Source: Achromobacter kerstersii (GTDB taxonomy: Bacteria > Pseudomonadota > Gammaproteobacteria > Burkholderiales > Burkholderiaceae_B). Taken from it: 64,000 nucleotides of DNA. Both the position numbers and the translations under genes were made by a program. Where the stretch lies: contig NZ_CADIJQ010000004.1 of the NCBI RefSeq assembly GCF_902859595.1, forward strand, positions 248,001 to 312,000, in the 5' to 3' direction. How positions within the stretch are numbered: the first letter of the stretch is position 1; every line of letters begins with the position of its first letter. The notes beneath the pieces are model-generated. The model had not been told where the DNA came from. It ran no database searches and worked only from the letters and a program-made list of their open reading frames with translations. This document shows, one piece after another, positions 16,293 through 29,302 of this stretch.

Positions 16293-18059
16293 ATGCGAGA
16301 ATCCCCCTCGGAACCCACGGATCAGGACGCCCCATTGACGCAGCATCCGCATCGCCTTCCCGCCTTTTTCCGGTCGCACCTGGAATCGCTATCCGGCGTC
16401 GGCCTGCTGCTGGGCACCTTGTTCTTCGCCGCGTCGCTCACGCCTACGCTCGTGCCGCGCACCTATCTCACGCAGGGCGTGCTGGCTGGCGCGTGTCTTG
16501 CCGCCGGCTATGGGCTGGGCGTGCTGTGGCACTGGCTATGGGCCTATCTGGAACTGCCCGAGCCCCGCGCCCGCGCGGCGCGCATCGTCAACGCCGTCAT
16601 CACCGTGGTTTGCCTGTCGGTGCTGGCGCTGTTCCTGTGGCGCGCGGCCGATTGGCAAAACACCATACGCGCGCTGATGCAGATGGAGCCCGTGACCAGC
16701 GCCCATCCCTTCAAGGTTTGCGCGACAGCATTGATCACGTTTACCGCGCTGCTGGCGCTGGGCCGGCTATTCAAATTGCTGGCGCGCTTTGTGGCCAGAC
16801 ACGTACGCCGCGTTGTGCCGCGGCGCGTCGCCAATGTGACGGGCGCGGCCATCGCCGTCCTGATCTTCTGGTCGCTGGCCAACAATGTGTTTTTCCGCGC
16901 CGCGCTGCATGTGCTGGACGCGTCGTTTCGCGAATACGACGCGCTGCTGGAGCCGGAACGCCCCCAGCCGTCGGACGGCGCCAAGACAGGCGGACCCGGC
17001 TCGTTGATTGCCTGGAATGAATTGGGGCGCGCCGGCCGGGAATTCATTGCGTCCGGCCCCAACGCCAGCGAGATTCGCGCGCAGACCGGTCGCGACGCGC
17101 AAGAACCCATCCGCGTGTACGTGGGCCTGCGCGGCGCCGATACGCCCCAGGCGCGGGCGGCTCTGGCGCTTGAAGAGATGAAGCGCGTGGGCGCATTCAA
17201 GCGGTCCACGCTGCTGGTCGTCACGCCCACCGGCACGGGCTGGATCGATCCAGCCGCCATGGATTCCGTGGAATATCTGCTGCATGGCGATGTCGCAAGC
17301 GTGGCCTTGCAGTACTCGTACCTCTCCAGCCCGCTGTCCTTGCTGGCCCAACCCGAATACGGATCGGAAGCCGCGCGTGCGCTGTTCAGTGCTGTGTACG
17401 GGTATTGGACCACCCTGCCCCACGACCAGCGGCCCAAGCTGTATCTGCATGGCTTGAGCCTGGGCGCAATGAATTCCGCGCGCTCGGCGGAGCTCTTTGA
17501 AATGATCGGCGACCCCATCCATGGCGCGCTCTGGAGCGGCCCGCCCTTTGAAAGCCGCATCTGGCGCGCAATTACCGACGCCCGCAACCCGGACTCCCCG
17601 GCCTGGCGGCCTGAACTGCGCGACGGCAGCTTCGTGCGCTTCATGAATCAACAGGGGTCGCCCGTGCCTGCTGATGCGCCCTGGGGGCCGATGCGCATCG
17701 TATTCCTGCAATATGCCAGCGACGCCGTGACCTTCTTCGACTATCGCGACCTGTACCGCCGCCCCGCCTGGATGGACCCGCCTTATGGGCCGGATGTGTC
17801 GCCCGAGCTGCGCTGGGTGCCGGTCGTGACGATGTTGCAGCTGGCGCTGGATATGTCCGTCAGCACCGAGACGCCCATTGGTTATGGCCACGTCTACGCG
17901 CCGCAACACTATGTGGACGCGTGGCTGGCCGTGACGGGCGCGCCGGGTTGGACGCCCGGCGCGCTGGACAGCCTGAAGCAACATTTGGCCGAACGCATGC
18001 GCGCGGCGATGGGGGATGCAGACGGCAAGGAAGGCGCGTACGAGAATCGGGGCGGATGA
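16293..18059 (+). CDS. Membrane-anchored alpha/beta hydrolase (Abhydrolase_9 type)
   Basis: A 588-residue protein. The first 220 residues hold about five membrane segments (near 36-56, 62-86, 98-120, 145-165, 182-202). The rest is a soluble alpha/beta hydrolase domain with the nucleophile elbow GLSLG (Ser near residue 388) and a late GYGHVYAPQHY segment carrying the probable catalytic His. This matches the two-part Abhydrolase_9 family, whose substrate is unknown. Confidence 0.82.
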   Translation: MRESPSEPTDQDAPLTQHPHRLPAFFRSHLESLSGVGLLLGTLFFAASLTPTLVPRTYLTQGVLAGACLAAGYGLGVLWHWLWAYLELPEPRARAARIVNAVITVVCLSVLALFLWRAADWQNTIRALMQMEPVTSAHPFKVCATALITFTALLALGRLFKLLARFVARHVRRVVPRRVANVTGAAIAVLIFWSLANNVFFRAALHVLDASFREYDALLEPERPQPSDGAKTGGPGSLIAWNELGRAGREFIASGPNASEIRAQTGRDAQEPIRVYVGLRGADTPQARAALALEEMKRVGAFKRSTLLVVTPTGTGWIDPAAMDSVEYLLHGDVASVALQYSYLSSPLSLLAQPEYGSEAARALFSAVYGYWTTLPHDQRPKLYLHGLSLGAMNSARSAELFEMIGDPIHGALWSGPPFESRIWRAITDARNPDSPAWRPELRDGSFVRFMNQQGSPVPADAPWGPMRIVFLQYASDAVTFFDYRDLYRRPAWMDPPYGPDVSPELRWVPVVTMLQLALDMSVSTETPIGYGHVYAPQHYVDAWLAVTGAPGWTPGALDSLKQHLAERMRAAMGDADGKEGAYENRGG

Positions 18060-18098
18060 CAGGCAGCCAAGCATGCCCGCCCCCGCCCCCGGGGCAGT

Positions 18099-19061
18099 TC
18101 AGTTCGTTTGCACGTTCGCGCCGTCGATGATCTGTTTCCAGCGCACCGTTTCTTCATCAGACAACTTGGCCAGGTCTTGCCGGGTGCCGGCAAACGGCAC
18201 GGCGCCCTGTTCGGCCAGGTGCGCAACCATCGACGGGTCTTTGGCCAGTGCAATCACCGTTTCCTGCAACTTGCGCACCACGTCGTCGGGCGTGCCGGCG
18301 GGCGCCATGACGCCGTACCACGACTCCACCACCGCATCCTTCACCCCCGCTTCCGCCAAGGTCGGCACATCTGGAATGGCGGCGCTGCGGTGTTCACTCG
18401 CCACCGCCAACACGCGGACCTTGCCGGGCTTGATGTAAGGCAACACGTTCGGCAGATTCGCGAACAGCACCTGCACCTGCCCCGACAGCAAGTCTGCCGT
18501 GGCCGGCCCCGCGCCGCGATACGGCACGTGCTCGAACTTCGCGCCCGAGCGGTACATGAACAATTCGCCCGTCAGATGATTGACGGACCCCATGCCGGCC
18601 GACGCCATGTTCAGCTTGCCGGGGTGCTGCTTGGCATACTCGACCAGCTCGGCCACGGTCTTTGCCGGCGTGTCGGCCGACACGGCCAGCACATTAGGCA
18701 CGGTGGAAAACAACGCCACCGGCGCAAAGTCCTTGTTGGCGTCGTAAGGCAGGTTCTTAGTCAACAGCGGCTGAATGGATTGCTGCCCCATCGTCGCCAA
18801 CAACAGCGTGTACCCGTCGGCCGGCGCTTTGGCGACGAAGTTCGCGCCGATGCTGCCGCCGCCGCCCGGCTTGTTTTCCACAATGACCGGCTGGCCCAGC
18901 GATTCCGACATCCGGTTGGCCAGCAAGCGCCCCATCAGGTTCACCGTCCCGCCCGGCGCGAAGGGCACAACGAGCGTTATCGGTTTGACGGGATACGTCT
19001 GGGCATGCGCGCCCAGGCTGATCCCCATGGCTGCGGCAAACGCCGCGACGGTCTTGAGCAT
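18099..19061 (-). CDS. Bug family periplasmic substrate-binding protein
   Basis: A 320-residue Bug/TctC receptor from ATG 19061 (AAGGGG upstream). Signal peptide residues 1-19 (GAHAQ), then ITLVVPFAPGGTVN, VENKPGGGGS and FEHVPYRGAGP, the usual ligand-pocket loops. It begins 25 bases after the stop of the lyase gene and is co-transcribed with it, so its ligand is probably the lyase substrate, perhaps an N-substituted aspartate or other succinyl compound. No TctAB membrane genes are nearby. Confidence 0.93.
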   Translation of the reverse strand: MLKTVAAFAAAMGISLGAHAQTYPVKPITLVVPFAPGGTVNLMGRLLANRMSESLGQPVIVENKPGGGGSIGANFVAKAPADGYTLLLATMGQQSIQPLLTKNLPYDANKDFAPVALFSTVPNVLAVSADTPAKTVAELVEYAKQHPGKLNMASAGMGSVNHLTGELFMYRSGAKFEHVPYRGAGPATADLLSGQVQVLFANLPNVLPYIKPGKVRVLAVASEHRSAAIPDVPTLAEAGVKDAVVESWYGVMAPAGTPDDVVRKLQETVIALAKDPSMVAHLAEQGAVPFAGTRQDLAKLSDEETVRWKQIIDGANVQTN

Positions 19062-19086
19062 TGATTTCCCCTTGATGATGGGCCAG

Positions 19087-20619
19087 TCAGGCTTCCTGAA
19101 CGGAACGCTCCGCTGGCTTAGATGACACAAGCTTACCCACGCGCCGCTGCAGCAAGGCTTGCGCGTTGGCCACACGCTGAACCCCCGCGCCGATGATGCC
19201 GCGATACTGATCCAGCAAACCCTTTTGCTCGGCGATGTGCGCGCGCACCCGGCCCGGCGCCGGCCCGCCCAGCGATTCCCGCGCGGCCACATTTCGCACG
19301 GGGTCCAGGCACGCGGCGATATCGTCTTCGTGCAGCGCAACTGGGCGGCCCAGTTGTTCAGCCGCAGCGGTATTGATCATTGCAGGCGTGATGTGCTTGG
19401 CCGGGATGCCGGCCTCCAGAGCCTGCCGCACCACGGCGCCGATGATGTGATGCGCATCGCGAAACGACGCGTCGGCCTTGCGCACCAGCAGGTCGGCCAG
19501 GTCCGTCACCGTAGAAAAATCGTCAGCCGCACGGGCCGCCATGCGCGTGCGGTTCGGCTCCACCTTTTCCACCAGCAACTGAATCAGCGCCAGGGCTTTC
19601 AAGGATTCGTCGCAGGCCTCCCAGCACGTGCGCGTGCTCTCCCGGCTGCTGTCGCCCGAGTGCGTGAAGTGCGTGGACTTCACCGTCGAGAACGCCGCGG
19701 TGGTCAAACCAATCACATGGCCCGTCTTGCCGCGCAGGTACTCCAGCACCGCCGGGTTTTTCTTCTGCGGCATGATGCTGGAGGTGCTGGCGATGCTGTC
19801 GGGAAAGCTCAGGTACCCGAACTCGGGCGTGGACCAGATATAAAAGTCCTGCACCATACGGCTGCTGGTGATCATCATGATCGACAGCGCGGCGCTTAGT
19901 TCCAATGCGAAATCGCGTGACGCCACGCCGTCCAGCGCATTGGCCAAGGGCTGCGTAAAGCCCAGCATCGCGCTGGTCGCGTCGCGGTTGATCGGGAACG
20001 ACGTGCCCGCCAGCGCACACGCGCCCAACGGCGAGGCATCTGCGGTGTCCAAAGCGTGCAGCAAGCGCGCGACATCCCGTGACCAGGCATCGACAAGCGC
20101 CGACAGGTAGTAGCCATACGTGATCGGCTGCGCCGCCTGCATATGGGTGTAGCCGGGCATCACGCAGTCGGCATATTGCTCGGCCCGCGCCAATGCCGCA
20201 TCGGCCACGCCGATCAGCGCCGTCGCGATCCGCGTCGCAAAATCCCGCGCACGGATGCGGTCGATGGTGGCGCCGATATCGTTGCGGCTGCGCGCCGTGT
20301 GCAACCGTCCGCCCAGCGCTTGCCCCACCAGCTTGATCAGGTGCGCTTCGTAGTTGAAGTAGGCTTCTTCGCGCGCCGGGTCCAGCTCGATGCCGTCCGG
20401 CCCATCCGCCTGCATCTTGAGCAGGGCGCGGGCCAGCTCAACCGACGCGTCGTGATCCAGAATGCCTTGCTCGTGCAGCATCACCAGATGCGCAAGATTG
20501 ATCTGGTTCAGCATCTCGAAATTGGCGAAGAACTCGCGATTCAAGCGCGGAAGAAAAATGTACTGAAGCACTTCCGGGGCGAGCGGTTGCTTCAAGCGGC
20601 TGCTGACTTTGGATTCCAT
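19087..20619 (-). CDS. Argininosuccinate-lyase-like enzyme of the aspartase/fumarase superfamily
   Basis: About 510 residues from ATG 20619. Superfamily signature SSIMPQKKNP is intact, as are the ArgH-like HTARSRNDIGAT region and the GYTHMQAAQPITYGYYL helix. These enzymes split a C-N bond to release fumarate. Biosynthetic ArgH is about 460 residues, so this one is longer at both ends, and it sits with a Bug receptor and a divergent LysR regulator instead of arginine genes. A catabolic lyase (for example on iminodisuccinate- or EDDS-like compounds, as in known ArgH-like EDDS lyase) is likelier. The start is uncertain; the frame is open to 20679. Confidence 0.8.
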   Translation of the reverse strand: MESKVSSRLKQPLAPEVLQYIFLPRLNREFFANFEMLNQINLAHLVMLHEQGILDHDASVELARALLKMQADGPDGIELDPAREEAYFNYEAHLIKLVGQALGGRLHTARSRNDIGATIDRIRARDFATRIATALIGVADAALARAEQYADCVMPGYTHMQAAQPITYGYYLSALVDAWSRDVARLLHALDTADASPLGACALAGTSFPINRDATSAMLGFTQPLANALDGVASRDFALELSAALSIMMITSSRMVQDFYIWSTPEFGYLSFPDSIASTSSIMPQKKNPAVLEYLRGKTGHVIGLTTAAFSTVKSTHFTHSGDSSRESTRTCWEACDESLKALALIQLLVEKVEPNRTRMAARAADDFSTVTDLADLLVRKADASFRDAHHIIGAVVRQALEAGIPAKHITPAMINTAAAEQLGRPVALHEDDIAACLDPVRNVAARESLGGPAPGRVRAHIAEQKGLLDQYRGIIGAGVQRVANAQALLQRRVGKLVSSKPAERSVQEA

Positions 20620-20675
20620 TTTCGCGTCGGTCTGAGCATGTAAAACCGTAGTCTCCGCCCGCGCCAATTCATGCG

Positions 20676-20722
20676 TCAAATCAGATTTTCATAGCTTCGA
20701 ATACAGAATTGATATGATTTGA
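20676..20722. promoter_or_regulatory. Dyad in the lyase/LysR intergenic region
   Basis: A perfect 8-bp dyad, TCAAATCA (20676-20683) and TGATTTGA (20715-20722), with centres 39 bases apart, lies between the divergent lyase and lysR starts. Spaced half-sites on about four helical turns are typical of recognition and activation sites for LysR-type regulators. Confidence 0.5.
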
Positions 20723-20749
20723 TCTCAGCATATTTGCGAGCATCCGCCC

Positions 20750-21640
20750 ATGAATTTCAAGCAGATTGAAGCGTTCCGCGCCGTCATGATGACGCGGTCC
20801 ATGACCACGGCGGCCGGGCTGATGCATACGTCACAGCCCAACATCAGCCGCTGGATCGCGCTGCTTGAGGCGACGCTGGGCTTTGTGCTGTTCAAACGCG
20901 TCGGCACGCGGCTGATCCCCACGCCCGAAGCCGATGCGTTCTACACCGACGTGGAACGCGCCTTCATCGGCCTGGAATCGCTGAATGACAGCGCCAACTC
21001 GATCCGCCGGCGTGGCACCGGCCTGCTGCGGGTGGGAGCGGTCGGGTCCATCACGCAATGCGTCCTGCCCGACGCCATCCGCTTGTTTCGCGACACGTTC
21101 CCCGACGTCTCCGTCGTGGTCAACACAGGCGGCTCCGACGTCGTCGCCAAATGGATGGCCACGGGGTTTTGCGACATCGGATTCTGTTCCATCCAGACCG
21201 ACGTGCCAGGCTTGCAATACGACCGGATCAATACCGCGTACGGCGTGGGTATCGTGACGCGCACGCACCGGCTGGCGCGCAAGAAGCGGTTGAGCCCCGC
21301 CGACTTCACTGGCGAGAACTTCATCTGCTTGCCCTCCGGCAGCTTCAACCGCGCCGCGATTGACCGGCATTTTTCCGACGACGCCAGAATCCTATCCATC
21401 GAAACGCCCTACGCCACCACCATCTGCACCATGGTGGGCAAGGGCCTGGGGGTGTCGATCGTGAATCCCGTGGTGTCACGCGCGTTGAGCCTGCCTGACT
21501 TACGCGAGATTCCGTTTTCCGAAAAAATCGAATTTCATAGCTACGCGGTCAGCTCAGACCATTTCCCTGTCAGCAGCCCTGCCCAGCAAATGGAAGCGTG
21601 CGTGCGGGACGTGTTCAAAGCACTGAGCGCCAGCGCATGA
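20750..21640 (+). CDS. LysR family transcriptional regulator
   Basis: A 296-residue regulator: winged helix at residues 1-60 (FKQIEAFRAVMMTRSMTTAAGLMHTSQPNISRWIALLE) and a two-lobed periplasmic-binding-like effector domain from about 90. It is divergent from the lyase/Bug operon, the classic arrangement for a LysR protein that activates its neighbour in response to the substrate. It ends three bases from the convergent stop of the hybrid kinase gene. Confidence 0.93.
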   Translation: MNFKQIEAFRAVMMTRSMTTAAGLMHTSQPNISRWIALLEATLGFVLFKRVGTRLIPTPEADAFYTDVERAFIGLESLNDSANSIRRRGTGLLRVGAVGSITQCVLPDAIRLFRDTFPDVSVVVNTGGSDVVAKWMATGFCDIGFCSIQTDVPGLQYDRINTAYGVGIVTRTHRLARKKRLSPADFTGENFICLPSGSFNRAAIDRHFSDDARILSIETPYATTICTMVGKGLGVSIVNPVVSRALSLPDLREIPFSEKIEFHSYAVSSDHFPVSSPAQQMEACVRDVFKALSASA

Positions 21641-21643
21641 CGC

Positions 21644-25141
<3,498 letters not shown>

Positions 25142-25176
25142 GATGGGCGTAGCGCCGATTATGACGTGACGCCCCC

Positions 25177-27897
25177 CTATGGGGAAGAGGCGCGCGCCAG
25201 CCCGGCCGCAAGCGCGTCCAGCAGTCCCTCTGCCCTATCCAGCCCACGGCCCGTCTTCAGACAGGTTTCGGCATCCGCCGTCAGCCGGCTCAACCCGGGT
25301 TCGCCGAAGACATCCAGCATGCCGCGCAGCTTGTGCAGCTCCGCCAACAGTTGCGGGATATTCCCCGCCTGCCTGCCCTGGCCGATTTCCGCTAGCGCCG
25401 ATTCGCAGGCCAGCCGGAACGTGCGCTTCAAGTCCTCACTCATGGCGCGGCCGCCCAGGAAGCTGCGCGGCTGATCCACCTCCAGACGCCGCGTCCGCAC
25501 GCCGGTGACATCGGACAGCGCTTGCGCCAGCTCGCCCAGCGGCAAGGGCTTGCCCAGCACCAGCGCCACGCCCGCCTGCTGGCAACGCACCCGCTCAAGC
25601 GGCGTCATGTGGGCACTGGCCGCCACGACCGGCATGGCCGGCCAGCGCGCACGCGCGGCCTGGGCCAACGCATAGCCATCCATCTCTGGCATGGCCAGAT
25701 CGGTCAGCAACACATCAAACGGCGCCTGCTCCAGGCATGCCAGCGCCTGCACGCCATTTTCGACTGCCGTCGGCTCGCAGCCCAACACGCGCAGCTGCTC
25801 CTCGAACAAGCGCTGGTTCACCGGATTGTCCTCGGCGACCAGCACGTTCAGCCGCCGCGCAAGCACCGGCCGCCGCACATCCGGCGCGCTGAGCGGCGTG
25901 CCGTGCAAGGCATGGCCCAAGCTGCTTGCCAGCCCCGTCAAGCCGACCATCGACACACTCAGCACGCGGCCCATCGCCACGGGGTCCGTCGGCCCGTCTT
26001 CACCGCAATCAATCACCCACGGCGCTTCCTCGACCAGCCGATTCTCGTCCTCGACCTGCCACGCATGCCGCTCGCCCCACAGCACCACCGCCGCGAATTC
26101 GCCCGAGCCATCCGGTGTCAGCGCCGCCGGATGCGCATAGGTCTCGACGCGCAGGCCCCATGCCTGAAGGCTGCGGCCCACATAAGCTCGCGCCGATGCG
26201 CACGCGGCCAGCAGCGCAATGCGCTCGCCCGCAAAGCGCGGCATCTGCCGGGCCTGTTCGCAGTCGCCCAACGGCAAGCGCAACGTAAACCGGCTGCCTC
26301 GCCCCGCTTCGCTTTGCACCGACAAGGCGCCGCCCATGGCCTGCGCCAACCTGGAACACAGCGCCAGGCCCAGGCCGGTGCCGCCGAAGCGGCGGTTGAT
26401 CGTCGGATCGGCCTGGCTGAACGCGCGGAACAATCGGGACAACTGCTCGGCCGACATGCCGATGCCCGTATCCTCCACGGTCATGACGAGCGACGCCTGC
26501 GCCTCGTCGATGGTCAAGGACAGCGCCACGCCCCCCTGCTCCGTGAACTTGACCGCATTGGACAGCAGATTGTTGATGATCTGCCCCAGCCGCGTCGGGT
26601 CTCCCCGCATGGGCAAGGTCACGGTGTCGCCCAGTTGGCCCGTCAAGATCAGCCCCTTGCCGCGCGCGGTGGGCGTGAACATCCGCAACGCCTGCGCGGC
26701 CACTTCCAGCACGTCGAATTCAATCGACTCCAGCCGCAGCTCCCCCGCCTCGATCTTCGAGAAATCCAGCACATCGCTGACGATGGCCAACAAGCCGTCA
26801 GACGCCGACCGTATCGTGCGCAGCCGGTCGCGCTGCGGGGCATCCAGCGCCGAATGCGACAGCAGTTCCAGATTGCCCAGAATGGCGTTCAGCGGGGTGC
26901 GGATTTCATGGGTCATCGCCGCCAGAAAAGCGGACTTCGCCGCATTGGCCCGATCCGACGCCTGCCGCGCCTTGCGCAGCTGCTGCTCAACCCGGCTTTT
27001 CGCCGTGACGTCCGTGAACGCCGTGACCAGCACGTTCTTTCCCTGATAACGCGCCCGCACCATGCTGACCGACAAGTCCAGGCCGATACGGTCCTGCGTC
27101 TGGAATTGAAGGTCTTCGTTGAACGTTCCTTGCCGCCAGCTCACGTCACCGCGCGCCACATGCGCCTGGTGCAATTGAATGCACGCATCGGGCAGCGCGT
27201 CCTCGCCCGGCGCGATACGCGCGGCGATCTCCGCCATGGCCGGGCTGCACAGCAGCGCCTTGCCGGTATCCAACGAGATCAGCCCCAGCCCGACCGGCGC
27301 GGTATCGATCAGCGTGCGGCTGAGTTTTTCCCCTTCGTACACGCGCCGGGACCATTCCAGCAGCGGACGAAACACTCGCAGCTTCAACGAAATCAATAGC
27401 AGCCACATCATGCCCAGCGTCGGCAAGGTCAGCATCACATCCACGAATACATCTTCGCTGGCGGCGGCTGCAATGCTGCTGCCGGCATAGGCGAACACCA
27501 GCACGTGCTTGTCGTCCAGCCCTTGCGACAAGATAAACAGCCCTTCGTCATGCCAGTCCTGCTGGTGCTCGATACCGACGGCAGCCACACGCCGCAGCGT
27601 TTCACGCGTGGGCGCCTGCCCGCCATCGCAGCAGTCGCCGACCCATTCGGTGACCTCGCCGTTTTCATCGACGATCATCGCAATGCCCTGCATGCCCGTG
27701 ATCCTGGCCGGGTCGATCAGCGCCCGGTGCCCATGCTCCATCACCATGGCGTGGCCCAGCGCGAACGCGCGGCGTTGCGCCTCAACATGCGCATTGATGC
27801 CCGTGCGTACGCCCATGCCAAGAATCATCAATGCAATCAACGTGCTTGCCAGGCCTCCACCGAACAGCAAACGTCGCTGATACCGGCGAAGGTTCAT
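25177..27897 (-). CDS. BvgS-like hybrid sensor kinase, short periplasmic sensor
   Basis: About 906 residues from ATG 27897; a GTG about ten codons upstream would align better with the paralogue, and no clear ribosome-binding site decides. Order: membrane segment (about 10-28), short periplasmic domain (about 30-150) with a vicinal Cys pair (GDCCDGG), membrane segment (about 157-178), PAS, HisKA His330 (MTHEIRTPLN), HATPase_c, degenerate receiver, receiver Asp733 (LLTDLAMPEMDG), Hpt His855 (AELHKLRG). Cytoplasmic parts are close paralogues of the next gene, so the pair arose by tandem duplication and the sensors diverged. Confidence 0.88.
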   Translation of the reverse strand: MNLRRYQRRLLFGGGLASTLIALMILGMGVRTGINAHVEAQRRAFALGHAMVMEHGHRALIDPARITGMQGIAMIVDENGEVTEWVGDCCDGGQAPTRETLRRVAAVGIEHQQDWHDEGLFILSQGLDDKHVLVFAYAGSSIAAAASEDVFVDVMLTLPTLGMMWLLLISLKLRVFRPLLEWSRRVYEGEKLSRTLIDTAPVGLGLISLDTGKALLCSPAMAEIAARIAPGEDALPDACIQLHQAHVARGDVSWRQGTFNEDLQFQTQDRIGLDLSVSMVRARYQGKNVLVTAFTDVTAKSRVEQQLRKARQASDRANAAKSAFLAAMTHEIRTPLNAILGNLELLSHSALDAPQRDRLRTIRSASDGLLAIVSDVLDFSKIEAGELRLESIEFDVLEVAAQALRMFTPTARGKGLILTGQLGDTVTLPMRGDPTRLGQIINNLLSNAVKFTEQGGVALSLTIDEAQASLVMTVEDTGIGMSAEQLSRLFRAFSQADPTINRRFGGTGLGLALCSRLAQAMGGALSVQSEAGRGSRFTLRLPLGDCEQARQMPRFAGERIALLAACASARAYVGRSLQAWGLRVETYAHPAALTPDGSGEFAAVVLWGERHAWQVEDENRLVEEAPWVIDCGEDGPTDPVAMGRVLSVSMVGLTGLASSLGHALHGTPLSAPDVRRPVLARRLNVLVAEDNPVNQRLFEEQLRVLGCEPTAVENGVQALACLEQAPFDVLLTDLAMPEMDGYALAQAARARWPAMPVVAASAHMTPLERVRCQQAGVALVLGKPLPLGELAQALSDVTGVRTRRLEVDQPRSFLGGRAMSEDLKRTFRLACESALAEIGQGRQAGNIPQLLAELHKLRGMLDVFGEPGLSRLTADAETCLKTGRGLDRAEGLLDALAAGLARASSP

Positions 27898-28171
27898 CAA
27901 GGTTTTAAGGTTGCTGTCGGAGGACACGCTTGCGCCACAGGCCCTGTCGGGTCCCGTCCTATGTAAAGTCAAAGATTATGTGATGCCGCGTCCCAATAAC
28001 GCGGCGTTGCGGGCAAGTTCCGTACGGGTCCGACACGGCTTGGCGCCAGATTCGTACCGGAACGACAGGCCGAAATAGCCTGCAAAATATCCAGCCGATT
28101 CCGGCGGATTACGCTACATTTCTTGGGTTATCCCCAGCTCATTCGGCCCTTGCCAGGCCACACGCCGCGCC

Positions 28172-28843
28172 ATGAAAATTCATGTCTTGCTCGCCGATGA
28201 CCATCCCGCCCTGCTTGCGGGCATCAAGCACGAACTGGATTGCATACCGTCCATCGCCATTCAGGGTGTGGCGCGCGACTCCGGCCAACTGGTCGAATTG
28301 CTCAACAGCGCGACCTGCGATGTGCTGGTGACCGACTACGCCATGCCAGGCGGCGCGTACGGCGACGGCATCATGTTCATCTCGTACCTGCGGCGCCATT
28401 TTCCCGATGTGAAAATCGTGGTCTTCACGACGCTGGACAACCCGGCCATCGTGCAAGAGCTATCCAAGCTGGGCGTGCAGTCGGTACTGAGCAAGGCGCA
28501 TGAGACGAGCCAGCTCGTCTCCGCCATTCATGCGGTCTACGCGGGCGCGCGCTACTTTCCTTCCGAGGGCATCGGCGCGTCGGCCGCGCCGACCAAACCG
28601 CGCACCGCCGGCCCCGACCTGACCAAGCGCGAACTCGAAGTCGTCCGCCTGTACGTGACGGGCATGTCGGTCAACGAAATCGCCTCGCACCTGAGCCGAT
28701 CCAAGCAGACCATCAGTTCTCAGAAAGCCAGCGCCATGCGCAAGCTGGGAATTGAACGCGAAGCTGACCTGTTCCGCTTCGCCTTTGAAACCGGTATCAC
28801 CGTGACATCGGATGCGGGCGACAGCGAGCCGCAGCAGGCTTGA
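28172..28843 (+). CDS. BvgA-like response regulator (NarL/LuxR family)
   Basis: A 223-residue regulator: receiver with acidic pair Asp9-Asp10 (LLADDHP), phospho-Asp55 (VTDYAMPGG), conserved Thr and Lys (VVFTTLDN, VLSKAHE), then a LuxR-type helix-turn-helix (LTKRELEVVRLYVTGMSVNEIASHLSRSKQTISSQK). It is divergent from the two hybrid kinases across about 270 bases and is their probable phospho-acceptor. The insertion GGAYGDG after the phospho-Asp is shared with the two other regulators of this kind in the window. Confidence 0.92.
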   Translation: MKIHVLLADDHPALLAGIKHELDCIPSIAIQGVARDSGQLVELLNSATCDVLVTDYAMPGGAYGDGIMFISYLRRHFPDVKIVVFTTLDNPAIVQELSKLGVQSVLSKAHETSQLVSAIHAVYAGARYFPSEGIGASAAPTKPRTAGPDLTKRELEVVRLYVTGMSVNEIASHLSRSKQTISSQKASAMRKLGIEREADLFRFAFETGITVTSDAGDSEPQQA

Positions 28844-28864
28844 TACGCCATACCGCCGCGCGGC

Positions 28865-29299
28865 TCATGGCCGTCTTCCCGCCTTGCGCAACGCGTCAAA
28901 GGACAGATGTCCCGGCCCGCACGCAAGCAGCATGAGCAGGGCCGCCGACGAATACAGCCGGAACAGCAAGGGAGCAGGCCGCGTCAGATCCCACAGCAAG
29001 GGTTCAAAGAACAACGACGCGGCATTGATCATCAGCAAGCCCACGCACGCGCTGCTCATGAATGCGCCCAGAATCAACAGCACCGCACAGACAATGTCGG
29101 CCGCCACAAACAGGCCGGCCGACCACACCGGCGTAATCAGCGGCAAGGGAAAATCGTGCGTGAACAACGTCACGGCCGCCTGCCAGTCAGCGGCTATGGC
29201 CACCCCCCGCTCCATGAACTGGGCGGCGACATAGGTGCGCAGACAAAACACGCACAGCGAGAGTATTCCCATAGGCCACGCCGCGACGACGCCTGGCAT
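28865..29299 (-). CDS. DoxX-like membrane protein
   Basis: A 144-residue protein with four membrane segments (about 5-28, 55-75, 80-100, 110-130) and the DoxX-family layout: early RTYVAAQFMERG, a DWQAAVTLFTHDFPLPL loop, then LILGAFMSSACVGLLMI. DoxX proteins are small quinone-linked or redox membrane proteins of poorly known role. The start is three bases after the EAL gene stop, so it is translationally coupled to it. Confidence 0.75.
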   Translation of the reverse strand: MPGVVAAWPMGILSLCVFCLRTYVAAQFMERGVAIAADWQAAVTLFTHDFPLPLITPVWSAGLFVAADIVCAVLLILGAFMSSACVGLLMINAASLFFEPLLWDLTRPAPLLFRLYSSAALLMLLACGPGHLSFDALRKAGRRP

Positions 29300-29302
29300 C
29301 CC

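Noticed and set aside
14890-16338. 482-codon open frame with pentapeptide-like repeats (AVTGK, SRNRE)
   Set aside because: The repeats are the 15-bp noncoding array read in another frame; the rest is antisense to the class II aldolase.
19087-20619. Biosynthetic argininosuccinate lyase (argH)
   Set aside because: Length and gene context (Bug receptor, LysR) do not fit arginine synthesis; kept as ArgH-like.
25522-27399. 625-codon open frame on the plus strand
   Set aside because: Antisense to the second hybrid kinase; composition is Arg/His/Gln-rich and has no family resemblance.
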